A stretch of 64,000 bases of DNA. Source: Streptomyces gelaticus. GTDB lineage: Bacteria; Actinomycetota; Actinomycetes; Streptomycetales; Streptomycetaceae. The position numbers and the translations under genes are program-made. The DNA lies in contig NZ_BMTF01000031.1 of NCBI RefSeq assembly GCF_014649535.1, positions 1 to 64,000 of the forward strand. Reading direction: 5' to 3'. Positions 35,184 to 42,389 of the stretch are shown piece by piece. Position 1 is the first letter of the stretch; the number at the start of each line of letters is the position of its first letter. A model generated the notes under the pieces. It saw only the letters and a program-made list of their open reading frames with translations, was not told the DNA's origin and did no database searches.

Positions 35184-35936
35184 TCAGGCGACCGTGCGGG
35201 CCGTTCGACCGGGCGCATGCGCGGCGACGAGCTCCGCGACGTACGGCAGGTGGTCACTCAGGAAGAAGTGGCCGCCGGGCAGTACATGCCGCTCGAAGGT
35301 GCCTTCGGTCTCCCGCTCCCACGCCTGTACGCCCTCGACGGAGACCCGGGGGTCGCTGTCACCGGTCAGCGCGACGACCGGGCAGTGGAGCGCCGGCCCG
35401 GGAACGTAGGTGCGGGCGGACAGCATGGCGTAGTCGGCGCGCAGCGGCGGCAGTGCGAGTTCGAGGATCTCCGGGTGGGTCAGCAGCGACTCGTCCGTGC
35501 CGGACAGCAGTCGCATCTCCCCGATCAGGTCGTCGTCGCTGGGCGGTTCGGGCAGCCGCGAGCGGCGCGGCAGCGAGGGGCCCTCGCTGCCCGAGACGAA
35601 CAGCGCCGCAGGCGCCCGCCCTTGGGCTGCGAGCCGCCGCGCCGTCTCGAACGCCAGGAGCGCGCCCATGCTGTGTCCGAACAGCAGGAGCGGCCGGCTC
35701 CCGCTCGGGGGGAGCGAGGCCAGCACCGCGTCCACGACAACGCCGAACCGTTCGGCGAACGGTTCGGCGATGCGGTCGTGGCGCCCGGGGTACTGCACGA
35801 CCAGTGCCTCCACCGTCCCCGCGACCTCGGTCGCCAGCGGGATGTAACCACTGGCCGAACCACCTGCGTGCGGGAAGCACAGCATCTGCGCGCCGGCCAT
35901 GGGGTCCGGGCGGAAGCACCTTGTCCAGTTGTTCAC
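35184..35936 (-). CDS. Type II thioesterase
   Basis: 250 residues of the external thioesterase family that clears stalled acyl or aminoacyl groups from carrier proteins. FPHAGGSASGY near the start, nucleophile in FGHSMGALLAFE near 93 and catalytic histidine in LPGGHFFL near 224 are all present. GTG 35936 follows GAAGGG. It converges on the NRPS/PKS operon and lies 60 bp downstream of the Cys-rich gene on its own strand, so the three minus-strand genes here may form one transcript. Confidence 0.95.
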   Translation of the reverse strand: MNNWTRCFRPDPMAGAQMLCFPHAGGSASGYIPLATEVAGTVEALVVQYPGRHDRIAEPFAERFGVVVDAVLASLPPSGSRPLLLFGHSMGALLAFETARRLAAQGRAPAALFVSGSEGPSLPRRSRLPEPPSDDDLIGEMRLLSGTDESLLTHPEILELALPPLRADYAMLSARTYVPGPALHCPVVALTGDSDPRVSVEGVQAWERETEGTFERHVLPGGHFFLSDHLPYVAELVAAHAPGRTARTVA

Positions 35937-35996
35937 GACATCCCTTCTCTCGTGATTCTCGGTCCGGTCCGTGACCGAATCCGTGAACGTCTCCGC

Positions 35997-36485
35997 TCAC
36001 CGTTCGGCGGCGATCCAGCTCTCCAGCTGTTCACGGGTGGTCGCCGGGTCCGCGACGAGAACGGCGAGTTCGTCGTCGCGGGGTTCCAGTGTCGTCAGGG
36101 CCGGGCAGCGGTGGCAGGCCTCGACACCGACCTGGTTCCACCACTTGCAGTGCGGGCGGAGGTGGCACCGTGGCACGGCCGCCGGACCGGGCTCGGCCGG
36201 TACGGTCGTGATCCGCTCGATCAGCCCGCAGGCCTCGCCGACCCGGTTCGCGCAGTCCGACACGCAGTGCGAGGCGAACCGGAGCACCCGGTTGGGGGCG
36301 ATCCCCTCCGGAATGCTACCGAGAACATCGGCGGCGGGTACGGGTTCGGCCAGGTAGACGACCTGATCGTGCTCCCCGGACCGTACGCCGAGGACGACGG
36401 TCTCCGGGCGGCTCGCATCGCCGCTCGGGCACCATCTGAGGGGGCTTTCCCGCCCGTCCCGGGCGCGGTCCGCAGTGCTGTCCAC
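35997..36485 (-). CDS. Cysteine-rich hypothetical protein
   Basis: About 162 residues, not recognised. Eight cysteines, seven in two clusters: HCVSDCANRVGEAC near 85-98 and RCHLRPHCKWWNQ followed by EACHRCP near 115-140. The spacing looks like a metal or Fe-S ligand set. The C-terminal third is acidic with a helical end (TTREQLESWIA). GTG 36485 is preceded by GGAGG at 8-nt spacing, which rules out the longer reading that would overlap the upstream gene. It lies 19 bp after the small secreted peptide gene and 60 bp before the thioesterase, suggesting co-transcription. Confidence 0.75.
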   Translation of the reverse strand: MDSTADRARDGRESPLRWCPSGDASRPETVVLGVRSGEHDQVVYLAEPVPAADVLGSIPEGIAPNRVLRFASHCVSDCANRVGEACGLIERITTVPAEPGPAAVPRCHLRPHCKWWNQVGVEACHRCPALTTLEPRDDELAVLVADPATTREQLESWIAAER

Positions 36486-36504
36486 GGTGCTCACCTCCGA
36501 ATCG

Positions 36505-36738
36505 TCAGCAGGAACGCGGGGTTGACGAGTTGACGACCATGCCGCCGATGACTCCGTCGGTGACGGCCCCCTTCTGCTGCTCGGCGGCGACCGCCCGGGC
36601 GATGCTTCTGGCGAGCTGCTCCTGGCCGGTGATCCGCTCCGGACGCTCGGCGGCCGCGGCACCGGTGGTGCCGCCGACCGTGACGAGACCGGCAACGAGG
36701 GCTGCGGCAGCGGCCGCCGTACGCATGCTGTTGTTCAT
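36505..36738 (-). CDS. Small secreted peptide
   Basis: 77 residues: a classic signal peptide (MNNSMR, hydrophobic to about 22, cleavage after GAAAA near 30), then a polar helical segment (ITGQEQLARSIARAVAAEQQ) and a Gly/Val tail ending NSSTPRSC with the only cysteine at the very C-terminus. ATG 36738 follows GGAGG by about 6 nt. No family recognised. It heads a minus-strand run with the Cys-rich protein and the thioesterase. A processed peptide or a secreted binding protein are both possible. Confidence 0.75.
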   Translation of the reverse strand: MNNSMRTAAAAAALVAGLVTVGGTTGAAAAERPERITGQEQLARSIARAVAAEQQKGAVTDGVIGGMVVNSSTPRSC

Positions 36739-36784
36739 CCCTGTCCTCCATGGCGTCGGTCATTGCTTGCAGGAGCCGACGCTA

Positions 36785-37066
36785 GAGTCCGTGCGCCGAC
36801 GCGATCGGCAGTTCCGGCGGCGGCTTCGGGGATGTATCCGCGACGACGTCCACCGCGGCGAGTTCCGCAGCGACGACCCGTATGCGGCGACGATGCAGAT
36901 CCTCGTGGTCATCGACGGTCCGGGCGCACACGCCGGCACCGGGACCGGAAGCCACCCCGAGGTCGTCACGCGCATGGCGGTCAGCCCGGCCGAACGCGAA
37001 CTCGGCCTGGAGAACGGCACACTGACCAGGCGTGCGGCCGCGCTCGGTGTCAGTGGTGCTTCATAG
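36785..37066 (+). pseudogene. Remnant of a TetR-family regulator (C-terminal part only)
   Basis: In one plus frame the translation from about residue ESVRRRDRQFRRRLR through GEFRSDDPYAATMQILVVID to ERELGLENGTL reads like the ligand-binding C-terminus of TetR regulators (helix with DDVHRGEFR, then an ILxLIDG-like helix, then xxELGL). There is no start codon or DNA-binding domain before it: upstream lies the divergent start of the secreted-peptide gene. The fragment is about 94 codons and ends at TAG, 9 bp before the next gene. Confidence 0.55.
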
Positions 37067-37075
37067 ACTCCGGCC

Positions 37076-37900
37076 ATGAGTGAACTCGTGAACGAGGATG
37101 CGTCGGACCGCACCGGATCCCGCACCGTGGTCGACACGCCGTTGCCCATCGACATGGCGGTGGCCCGCCGGGCCGCCGAGGCGATGCGGGCCGCCGCGTC
37201 CGAAGCCTGCGAGGCCGCCGGGGTTCCGGACACAAGCGGCTGGCTCACGGATCTCGTACGACCGGAGTTCGGCAGTTTCCAGGAGTTCGTCACCGAGCTC
37301 CGTGACGACGCCGATCCCGATCACGTGCCGCTGATACCGGCGTTGTGCGCAAGGATTCTCGGCGACGGCGCCCGTACGGACCGCACCCTGGCCGGTGACC
37401 AGCGGGTGGAGAACCCGTTCTTCCACCACGGGGATCTCGTGGTGCAGGGGCATCTGGACATCGCGGCCCCGTTCGTGGTCACCGGTTCCCTGACCGTCGA
37501 AGGCTGCCTGGCCGACTGCGGCCCCGACTCCGTCGTCGCGGTCGGTGACGACATGACGGCTCACGCCGTGCACACCGACGGCGAGATATCCGTCGGCGGC
37601 GACATCGCGGCCGAGGTGGTCTACGGCCACTACAACGACCAGACACTCCAGGCGGCCACCATCCGCGCCCGGCTGGTCATCGAGGACGAGCACTGCACGA
37701 TCGCCGCGGTGGAGGCGGACACCCACTTCGACCTGGACGACTACCAGCAGGGTTACGGCGAGGGCGTGCAGGAGCGGCTGCGCGAACTGCTGGTGGACGA
37801 GGTGTTCGGCGACGAGGAGGACGAGGAGCAGTTGGACCGGAGCCTCCTGTTCGGCCGGATGCGCGAGGGGCTGCCGGTCTTCCGCGCCGACGACGCGTAG
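37076..37900 (+). CDS. Beta-helix-like hypothetical protein
   Basis: 274 residues. The middle (about 115-205) has a run of short beta-type rungs (GDLVVQGHLDI, VTGSLTVEG, VAVGDDM, GEISVGGDIAAEVVYG) like those of polymer-forming or bactofilin-type proteins. A helical N-terminal third (MAVARRAAEAMRAAASEACEAAG) and an acidic C-terminus (FGDEEDEEQLD) flank it. No signal peptide or membrane segment. Function unknown; similar proteins in actinobacteria are uncharacterised to my knowledge. It probably has its own promoter, or the remnant's. Confidence 0.75.
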   Translation: MSELVNEDASDRTGSRTVVDTPLPIDMAVARRAAEAMRAAASEACEAAGVPDTSGWLTDLVRPEFGSFQEFVTELRDDADPDHVPLIPALCARILGDGARTDRTLAGDQRVENPFFHHGDLVVQGHLDIAAPFVVTGSLTVEGCLADCGPDSVVAVGDDMTAHAVHTDGEISVGGDIAAEVVYGHYNDQTLQAATIRARLVIEDEHCTIAAVEADTHFDLDDYQQGYGEGVQERLRELLVDEVFGDEEDEEQLDRSLLFGRMREGLPVFRADDA

Positions 37901-37936
37901 GGACGCGGCGGCTCGCCGGCCCCGGAGCGGTGGCGC

Positions 37937-38317
37937 CTACGGGCACAGCGCCGCCACGACTCTGCTGCGGAGCAGTTCGTACTCCTCGCGCAGCCGCACG
38001 ATCTCCGGGGGCCGTACGATCACGTCGCCGCCGACGACCCGCTCCTCGGGGCCGAACTGCTCACGGGTCAGATCGACTTCGATCCCCATGCCCAGACGGT
38101 TCCACCAGTGGTAGTCCACTCGCTCGCCGTCGACATGGACCTCGCCGCGGATCAGATCACCGCCCAGCAGATCGTGCACCACCAGGGCGGTGACACCGCA
38201 CTGGTCGCGTGCCGGATTGGCCGGAGTCCAGTCCGGACGGTGCTCGGGCGTCGTGGTGTCCGCGCCCCAGCCGTTGCGAATGGCCCGCTCGAGGTCATTG
38301 AAGCTGCTCAGTGTCAT
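37937..38317 (-). CDS. YunG-like protein
   Basis: 126 residues resembling the YunG family of small cytoplasmic proteins of unknown function: RNGWGADTTTPEH, NPARDQCGVTALVVHDLLGG, EVHVDGERVDYHWWNRL and VDLTREQF. The conserved DQCGVTA and YHWWN segments suggest an enzyme-like pocket. ATG 38317 is used; an in-frame ATG at 38347 with a G-rich stretch upstream would add 10 residues. It converges with the beta-helix-like gene. Confidence 0.8.
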   Translation of the reverse strand: MTLSSFNDLERAIRNGWGADTTTPEHRPDWTPANPARDQCGVTALVVHDLLGGDLIRGEVHVDGERVDYHWWNRLGMGIEVDLTREQFGPEERVVGGDVIVRPPEIVRLREEYELLRSRVVAALCP

Positions 38318-38544
38318 GGCACTCAGCCTCGCAGACGCCTCTGACATCTCCCCCCTCGACCGCTCATGCCGGTGCCCGGATCTGCCGATGACGGTGTGGT
38401 CGTCGTCCATCCGCCGTGGTACTCCGCCGCGGCACCGCCCAGGGGCTTTCGGGAGAAGTCTCCCGGCGTTGAACACCGGGGTCCCACCGCGCGTACCCCT
38501 GAACGACGACCGAAGTCGTGAACACTGTGGAAGGGAAAGCCGGT

Positions 38545-39000
38545 ATGAGCACATCGCAGAACCACGAGGGACGTCCCGGGCGCCGGGCCGTCGTCGTCGC
38601 GGCCGGAGCGGCCTCGGTGGCCGCCGCACTCACCGCCTGCACCAACCAGGGGGAATCGGGCGGTTCGGATGTGGTCGAACCGGCCGCCGGCGACGGAACG
38701 GACACCCGCGGCACCGCACTGGCGAGGACCGCCGACATCCCCGAGGGCGGCGGGAAGGTCTTCGCCGACCAGGGTGTCGTGGTGACGCAGCCCAGGGCCG
38801 GTGAGTTCAAGGCGTTCTCCTCGAACTGCACCCACCAGAGCTGCGCGGTGTCGCGCGTCGCGGACGGCGCCATCCACTGCCCCTGTCACGGCAGCATGTT
38901 CGACGCGTCGACGGGCGCCGTGGCGCACGGTCCCGCCACCCGGCCACTGCCCGCCAGGAAGATCACGGTCACGGGCGACTCGATCACACTCGCGCCCTGA
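38545..39000 (+). CDS. Rieske [2Fe-2S] lipoprotein
   Basis: 151 residues. A twin-arginine type N-terminus (GRRAVVVAAG) runs into a lipobox (ALTAC, lipidated cysteine near 32). The C-terminal Rieske domain has both ligand pairs, CTHQSC and CPCHGSMF, including the two disulfide cysteines. The protein is expected to be folded with its cluster, exported by Tat and anchored outside the membrane as a one-electron carrier. The partner is not evident; neighbours are unrelated. GTG 38518 is an alternative start. Confidence 0.93.
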   Translation: MSTSQNHEGRPGRRAVVVAAGAASVAAALTACTNQGESGGSDVVEPAAGDGTDTRGTALARTADIPEGGGKVFADQGVVVTQPRAGEFKAFSSNCTHQSCAVSRVADGAIHCPCHGSMFDASTGAVAHGPATRPLPARKITVTGDSITLAP

Positions 39001-39175
39001 CCTGCTCGTCACCGGGCAGTGCCCGGACCTCTGTCGACGAGCTGCCCGCGTGCGCCGGAAGGCGGTCCACGACACCGCCGTGGCAGCGTTCCTGGCCGCG
39101 GTCGACGCGCCGCGGCGCGTCGACCGCGCCCGGCGCAGGCGGCGTTGCGGCCGGGCGCCGTCTCCGGATCACACT

Positions 39176-39829
39176 TCAGGAACCGCCCCCGCTGGGCGTC
39201 CGGCCCAGCCAGCAGCGCAGTACGTCTTCCGTGTCCGCGATGGTGGCCACGAGGGCGAGCGTGTTGCGGATCATCACCGGGGTGTAGTCGGCCGGCACCC
39301 CCGCGATGGCGTCGGACGGCACCACGGCCGTGTAGCCGAGATTCACCGCGTCGAACACGGCATTGGGGACGGCCACATTGGCCGAGACTCCGGTGACGAC
39401 GAGCGTCCGGCAGCCGAGATTGCGCAGCAGGGCGTCCACCTCGGTGCCGGCGATGGGCGAGAGGCCGTGCAGTCGGCGTACGACGAGGTCCTCGTCGGCC
39501 ACTTCGATCGGCGCCGCGATCCGTACCGCGGCCGTGCCGGTGTGCTGCTGCACGGGCAACCGGCCGGCGGCCCGGAAGAGCCGGGCGTTGCCGCCGGCCC
39601 CCCGGCCGTCGGGGCGGCGTTCGGCCACCGCGTGCAGCACCTGGACCCCGGCCTCGTGGGCGGCGGCGACCAGCCGGGCGACACGGCCCAGCGCGCCGGA
39701 CGACCTGGCCTCCTCGGCCAGTTCGGGCAGCGCGCTGCCGGGGCCGACGACCCCCTGCTGGCATTCGACCGTGAGAAGCACGGTGGTGGCGGGATCGAGC
39801 TGCTCGGCGAGCTGACTCCTCGACGGCAC
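39176..39829 (-). CDS. Isochorismatase-fold protein lacking the catalytic cysteine
   Basis: 217 residues with the cysteine-hydrolase (isochorismatase-like) fold: TVLLTVECQQGV at the first strand, VTGVSANVAVPNAVFDAV and GYTAVVPSDAIAG. In active members the segment after VTG reads like TNVCV, with the nucleophile cysteine; here it is ANVAV, and the first-strand aspartate is glutamate (VECQ). It is thus a non-canonical, perhaps non-hydrolytic member. GTG 39829 follows AAAGGGG and removes a non-conserved N-terminus. It diverges from the PPOX gene. Confidence 0.85.
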   Translation of the reverse strand: MPSRSQLAEQLDPATTVLLTVECQQGVVGPGSALPELAEEARSSGALGRVARLVAAAHEAGVQVLHAVAERRPDGRGAGGNARLFRAAGRLPVQQHTGTAAVRIAAPIEVADEDLVVRRLHGLSPIAGTEVDALLRNLGCRTLVVTGVSANVAVPNAVFDAVNLGYTAVVPSDAIAGVPADYTPVMIRNTLALVATIADTEDVLRCWLGRTPSGGGS

Positions 39830-39907
39830 GGCTGCCCCTTTCTGCGGCGGACCGGGGCGCGAGAGGCTAACCGCCATTGCGTGACGAGGGAAGAGACCCC
39901 ATGCTTT

Positions 39908-39922
39908 CTGACATACAGTCAG
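39908..39922. promoter_or_regulatory. Inverted repeat, likely operator
   Basis: CTGAC-ATACA-GTCAG lies 20 bp before the PPOX gene start in an AT-richer stretch, a form typical of TetR-type operators. Confidence 0.5.
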
Positions 39923-39942
39923 CAAACTGGAGGGGGCGCACG

Positions 39943-40419
39943 ATGACCGCCACTCAGCGACGGGGCCGTCGGATCATGATGACGGACGCCGAACGCGACA
40001 CCTATCTCACCGAGCAGCGCACCTGCCGGGTGGCGACCGTGGCCGAGGACGGCCGCCCGCACATCGGCACCCTCTGGTTCGCCTGGGACGGAACCTCGCT
40101 CTGGCTGTACTCGATCACCCGCAGCCTGCGCTGGTCCCAGCTGCGCCGCGACCCGAGGATCGCGGTGGTGGTGGACGACGGGGTGGAGTACGGGGAACTG
40201 CGCGGCATCGAACTCTCCGGTGAGGCCGTCCCGATCGGCGAGGCGCCCCGCACCGGCGAGCCGTGCCCAGGACTCGACGCACCGGAACGGCTGTTCGCGG
40301 CGAAGTACTTCGGCATGGACGCCATGCCGCACGACGGCCGACACGCCTGGCTGCGACTGACTCCGCAGGCCATCACCTCCTGGGACTTCCGGAAGCTCGC
40401 GGGGTCTTTCACAGCCTGA
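39943..40419 (+). CDS. PPOX-class flavin/F420 oxidoreductase
   Basis: 158 residues of the pyridoxamine-phosphate-oxidase-like split barrel: RTCRVATVAEDGRPHIGTLWF, LWLYSITRSLRWSQLRRDPR and VVVDDG. In actinobacteria such proteins bind FMN or F420; which cofactor is used here cannot be told. ATG 39943 follows GGAGGGGG. The palindrome just upstream suggests control by a TetR-type repressor not encoded nearby. Confidence 0.88.
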   Translation: MTATQRRGRRIMMTDAERDTYLTEQRTCRVATVAEDGRPHIGTLWFAWDGTSLWLYSITRSLRWSQLRRDPRIAVVVDDGVEYGELRGIELSGEAVPIGEAPRTGEPCPGLDAPERLFAAKYFGMDAMPHDGRHAWLRLTPQAITSWDFRKLAGSFTA

Positions 40420-40482
40420 GAGACGCCCTGCGGCGTGCCCGGTCCAACCGCCGGAGCCGTTCACGGCCTGAGGCACGCCCCC

Positions 40483-40514
40483 ACGCCCGCGGCCGGCCGG
40501 GCCGCGACGGGCGT
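40483..40514. terminator. GC-rich hairpin between convergent genes
   Basis: ACGCCCGCGGCC (40483-40494) pairs with 40500-40514, which carries a 3-nt bulge. It separates the PPOX and response-regulator stops. Confidence 0.5.
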
Positions 40515-40528
40515 GTTCGGCAGTGGCC

Positions 40529-41167
40529 TCACGGGCGCCTGAGCAGCCCGCGCTCCATGGCCACCACCACCGCCCGCGTCCGGTCGCTCACGTCGAGCTT
40601 GGCGAACAGGCGCAGGAGGTGGGTCTTGACCGTGGCCTCCGCGATGACGAGACGTCTGCCGATGTCGGCGTTGGTCAGGCCGTCCGCCACCGCGTTGAGC
40701 ACATCGGTCTCACGGGCGGTGAGCGGCTCCTGGGCCGGGCGCCGCATCCGCGCGAACAGCTTCTCCGCCACCCGGGGCGCGAGGACCGTCTCCCCGCGCG
40801 CCGCCGAGCGGATGGCGTCGGCGAGCTGTTCGCGGGTGGTGTCCTTCAGGAGATAGCCGATGGCGCCCGCCTCCACCCCGCGCTCGATGTCCTGATCGGT
40901 GTCGTACGTGGTCAGGATCAGCACCCGGGTGCGCGGGTACCGGGCGACGATCTCGGTGGTCACCCCCACCCCGTCGAGCACCGGCATCCGCAGGTCGACC
41001 AGGGCGACGTCGGGGTCGTACCGCTCGACGAGGCCGAGTGCCTCCCGGCCGTCCCCCGCCTCCCCGACGATCTCGATCCCGTCCTCACCGGCCAGCAGGG
41101 CCACGACGCCCGCCCGCATGACGGTGTGGTCGTCCACCACGACCACCCTGATTCGTCCGCCGGTCAT
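40529..41167 (-). CDS. NarL/FixJ-family response regulator
   Basis: 212 residues. Receiver domain (1-120): VVVDDH acidic pair, phospho-acceptor in VALVDLRMP near 57 and YLLKD lysine. LuxR-type helix-turn-helix (145-205): LTARETDVLNAVADGLTNAD, ATVKTHLLRLFAKL. Its start overlaps the kinase stop by 4 bp, so the two form one two-component system. The MMPL transporter just upstream on the same strand is the likely target or functional partner. Confidence 0.96.
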   Translation of the reverse strand: MTGGRIRVVVVDDHTVMRAGVVALLAGEDGIEIVGEAGDGREALGLVERYDPDVALVDLRMPVLDGVGVTTEIVARYPRTRVLILTTYDTDQDIERGVEAGAIGYLLKDTTREQLADAIRSAARGETVLAPRVAEKLFARMRRPAQEPLTARETDVLNAVADGLTNADIGRRLVIAEATVKTHLLRLFAKLDVSDRTRAVVVAMERGLLRRP

Positions 41168-42384
41168 CGCGTCCCCTCGCTTCCCTCGTCGCTGTCGCCG
41201 GGCGCCGGTTCCAGCGGGATCACCCCCAGGATTCTCGTGCCGTCGCCCAACGAGCTGGTGACCGTGAGCCGACCGCCCAGTTCCGCCAGGCGTTTGCGCA
41301 TCCCGTCGAGCCCGAAACCCGTCGATTCCTCCGGAACGAATCCGGCGCCGTCGTCGGTGACCTCCAGCTCCACCCCGTGGGGCCGGCGGCTCAGCATCAC
41401 GCCGACCGTGGAGGCGCGCGCGTGCTTACGGACGTTGGCCAGGGACTCCTGCGTACACCGCAGCAGTGCGATCCGGGTCTGCTGGTCGCACTCGACGTCC
41501 GCCAGCTCGCCGGCCACCGTGAGCCCCGTGTCCTCCGCGAAGCGGTCCAGGATGCGGCGCAGTGTCCGTGCCACCGACCCGGCCGCCGCGCCGCCCTGCT
41601 GCTGGGCCGAGCCCACCAGTTCCCGTGCCTCGGCGAGGTTCTCCCGGGCCGTCGACTCGATCGAGCGCAGCTGCTGGGCGCTCCGTGCCGGCTCCGAGTC
41701 GAGTCCCGCCCTGGCCGCTTCGGCCAGCACGACGATCGACGCGAGGCCCTGCGCGAGGGTGTCGTGGATGTCGCGCGCCATCCGCTCCCGTTCGTCCGCC
41801 GCCCCCTGGCGCTGGTGCGCCTCGGACAGCTCCGCCTGGGTCCGTTCCAACTCGACGATCAGCCGGGCACGTTCGGTGCTCTGCGCGACCACCGAGTGCG
41901 CCCACAGCCCGATCAGTACCCCCACGGCGACGACGATCAGGGTGGACACCATGGTCTCGCCGAAGAACTGCAGCGACCAGCCCTGCCGGTACCAGCTCCC
42001 CGTCAGCGTCGCCGCCGTCGCCAGCCCCAGGAACCCCATCGAGGCCCTGGGAGTCCGCCCGAACATCCAGTAGTGCGGCAGTGTCACCATGAACAGCGCC
42101 GCGTAGCTGCCGCCCAGCTCGGCGAGCCCACCGAGCGCGAGCACCAGCACGGAGAGGTAGACGTGCGGCCGTACGACGGGGTTGCCGGGGAAACGGTCGA
42201 GGAGCGCGTAGCAGAGCACCACGCAGCCGAGCAGCACCAGCGCCGCGTACCTGCTCCCGACGGACCCGTCCATCGTGGCGAGCCCAACGGCCATAGCGAC
42301 GAACAGCACCCAGCACACGGCGTTCCAACGGCGCAGCGATGTGGTCCAGAAGCCGTCGGCCGAGGGCCCGGCGAGAGCAGTCAT
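41164..42384 (-). CDS. Sensor histidine kinase (HisKA_3 type)
   Basis: 406 residues. Five or six membrane helices fill the first 160 residues, with short extracellular loops, so it probably senses something in the membrane. A coiled linker (VELERTQAELSEAHQRQG) leads to the dimerisation/phospho-acceptor helix (MARDIHDTLAQGLASIV, histidine near 205) and an HATPase domain (DDGAGFV, GFGLDGMRKRL). This is the NarL-partner class often responding to cell-envelope stress. It starts 5 bp after the MMPL stop. Confidence 0.95.
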   Translation of the reverse strand: MTALAGPSADGFWTTSLRRWNAVCWVLFVAMAVGLATMDGSVGSRYAALVLLGCVVLCYALLDRFPGNPVVRPHVYLSVLVLALGGLAELGGSYAALFMVTLPHYWMFGRTPRASMGFLGLATAATLTGSWYRQGWSLQFFGETMVSTLIVVAVGVLIGLWAHSVVAQSTERARLIVELERTQAELSEAHQRQGAADERERMARDIHDTLAQGLASIVVLAEAARAGLDSEPARSAQQLRSIESTARENLAEARELVGSAQQQGGAAAGSVARTLRRILDRFAEDTGLTVAGELADVECDQQTRIALLRCTQESLANVRKHARASTVGVMLSRRPHGVELEVTDDGAGFVPEESTGFGLDGMRKRLAELGGRLTVTSSLGDGTRILGVIPLEPAPGDSDEGSEGTR

Positions 42385-42389
42385 GCCGA

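Noticed and set aside
36763..37083. A 106-residue plus-strand protein before the beta-helix gene
   Set aside because: Another frame of the same stretch reads a TetR C-terminus; this frame is Arg/Pro-rich noise and overlaps the next gene's start.
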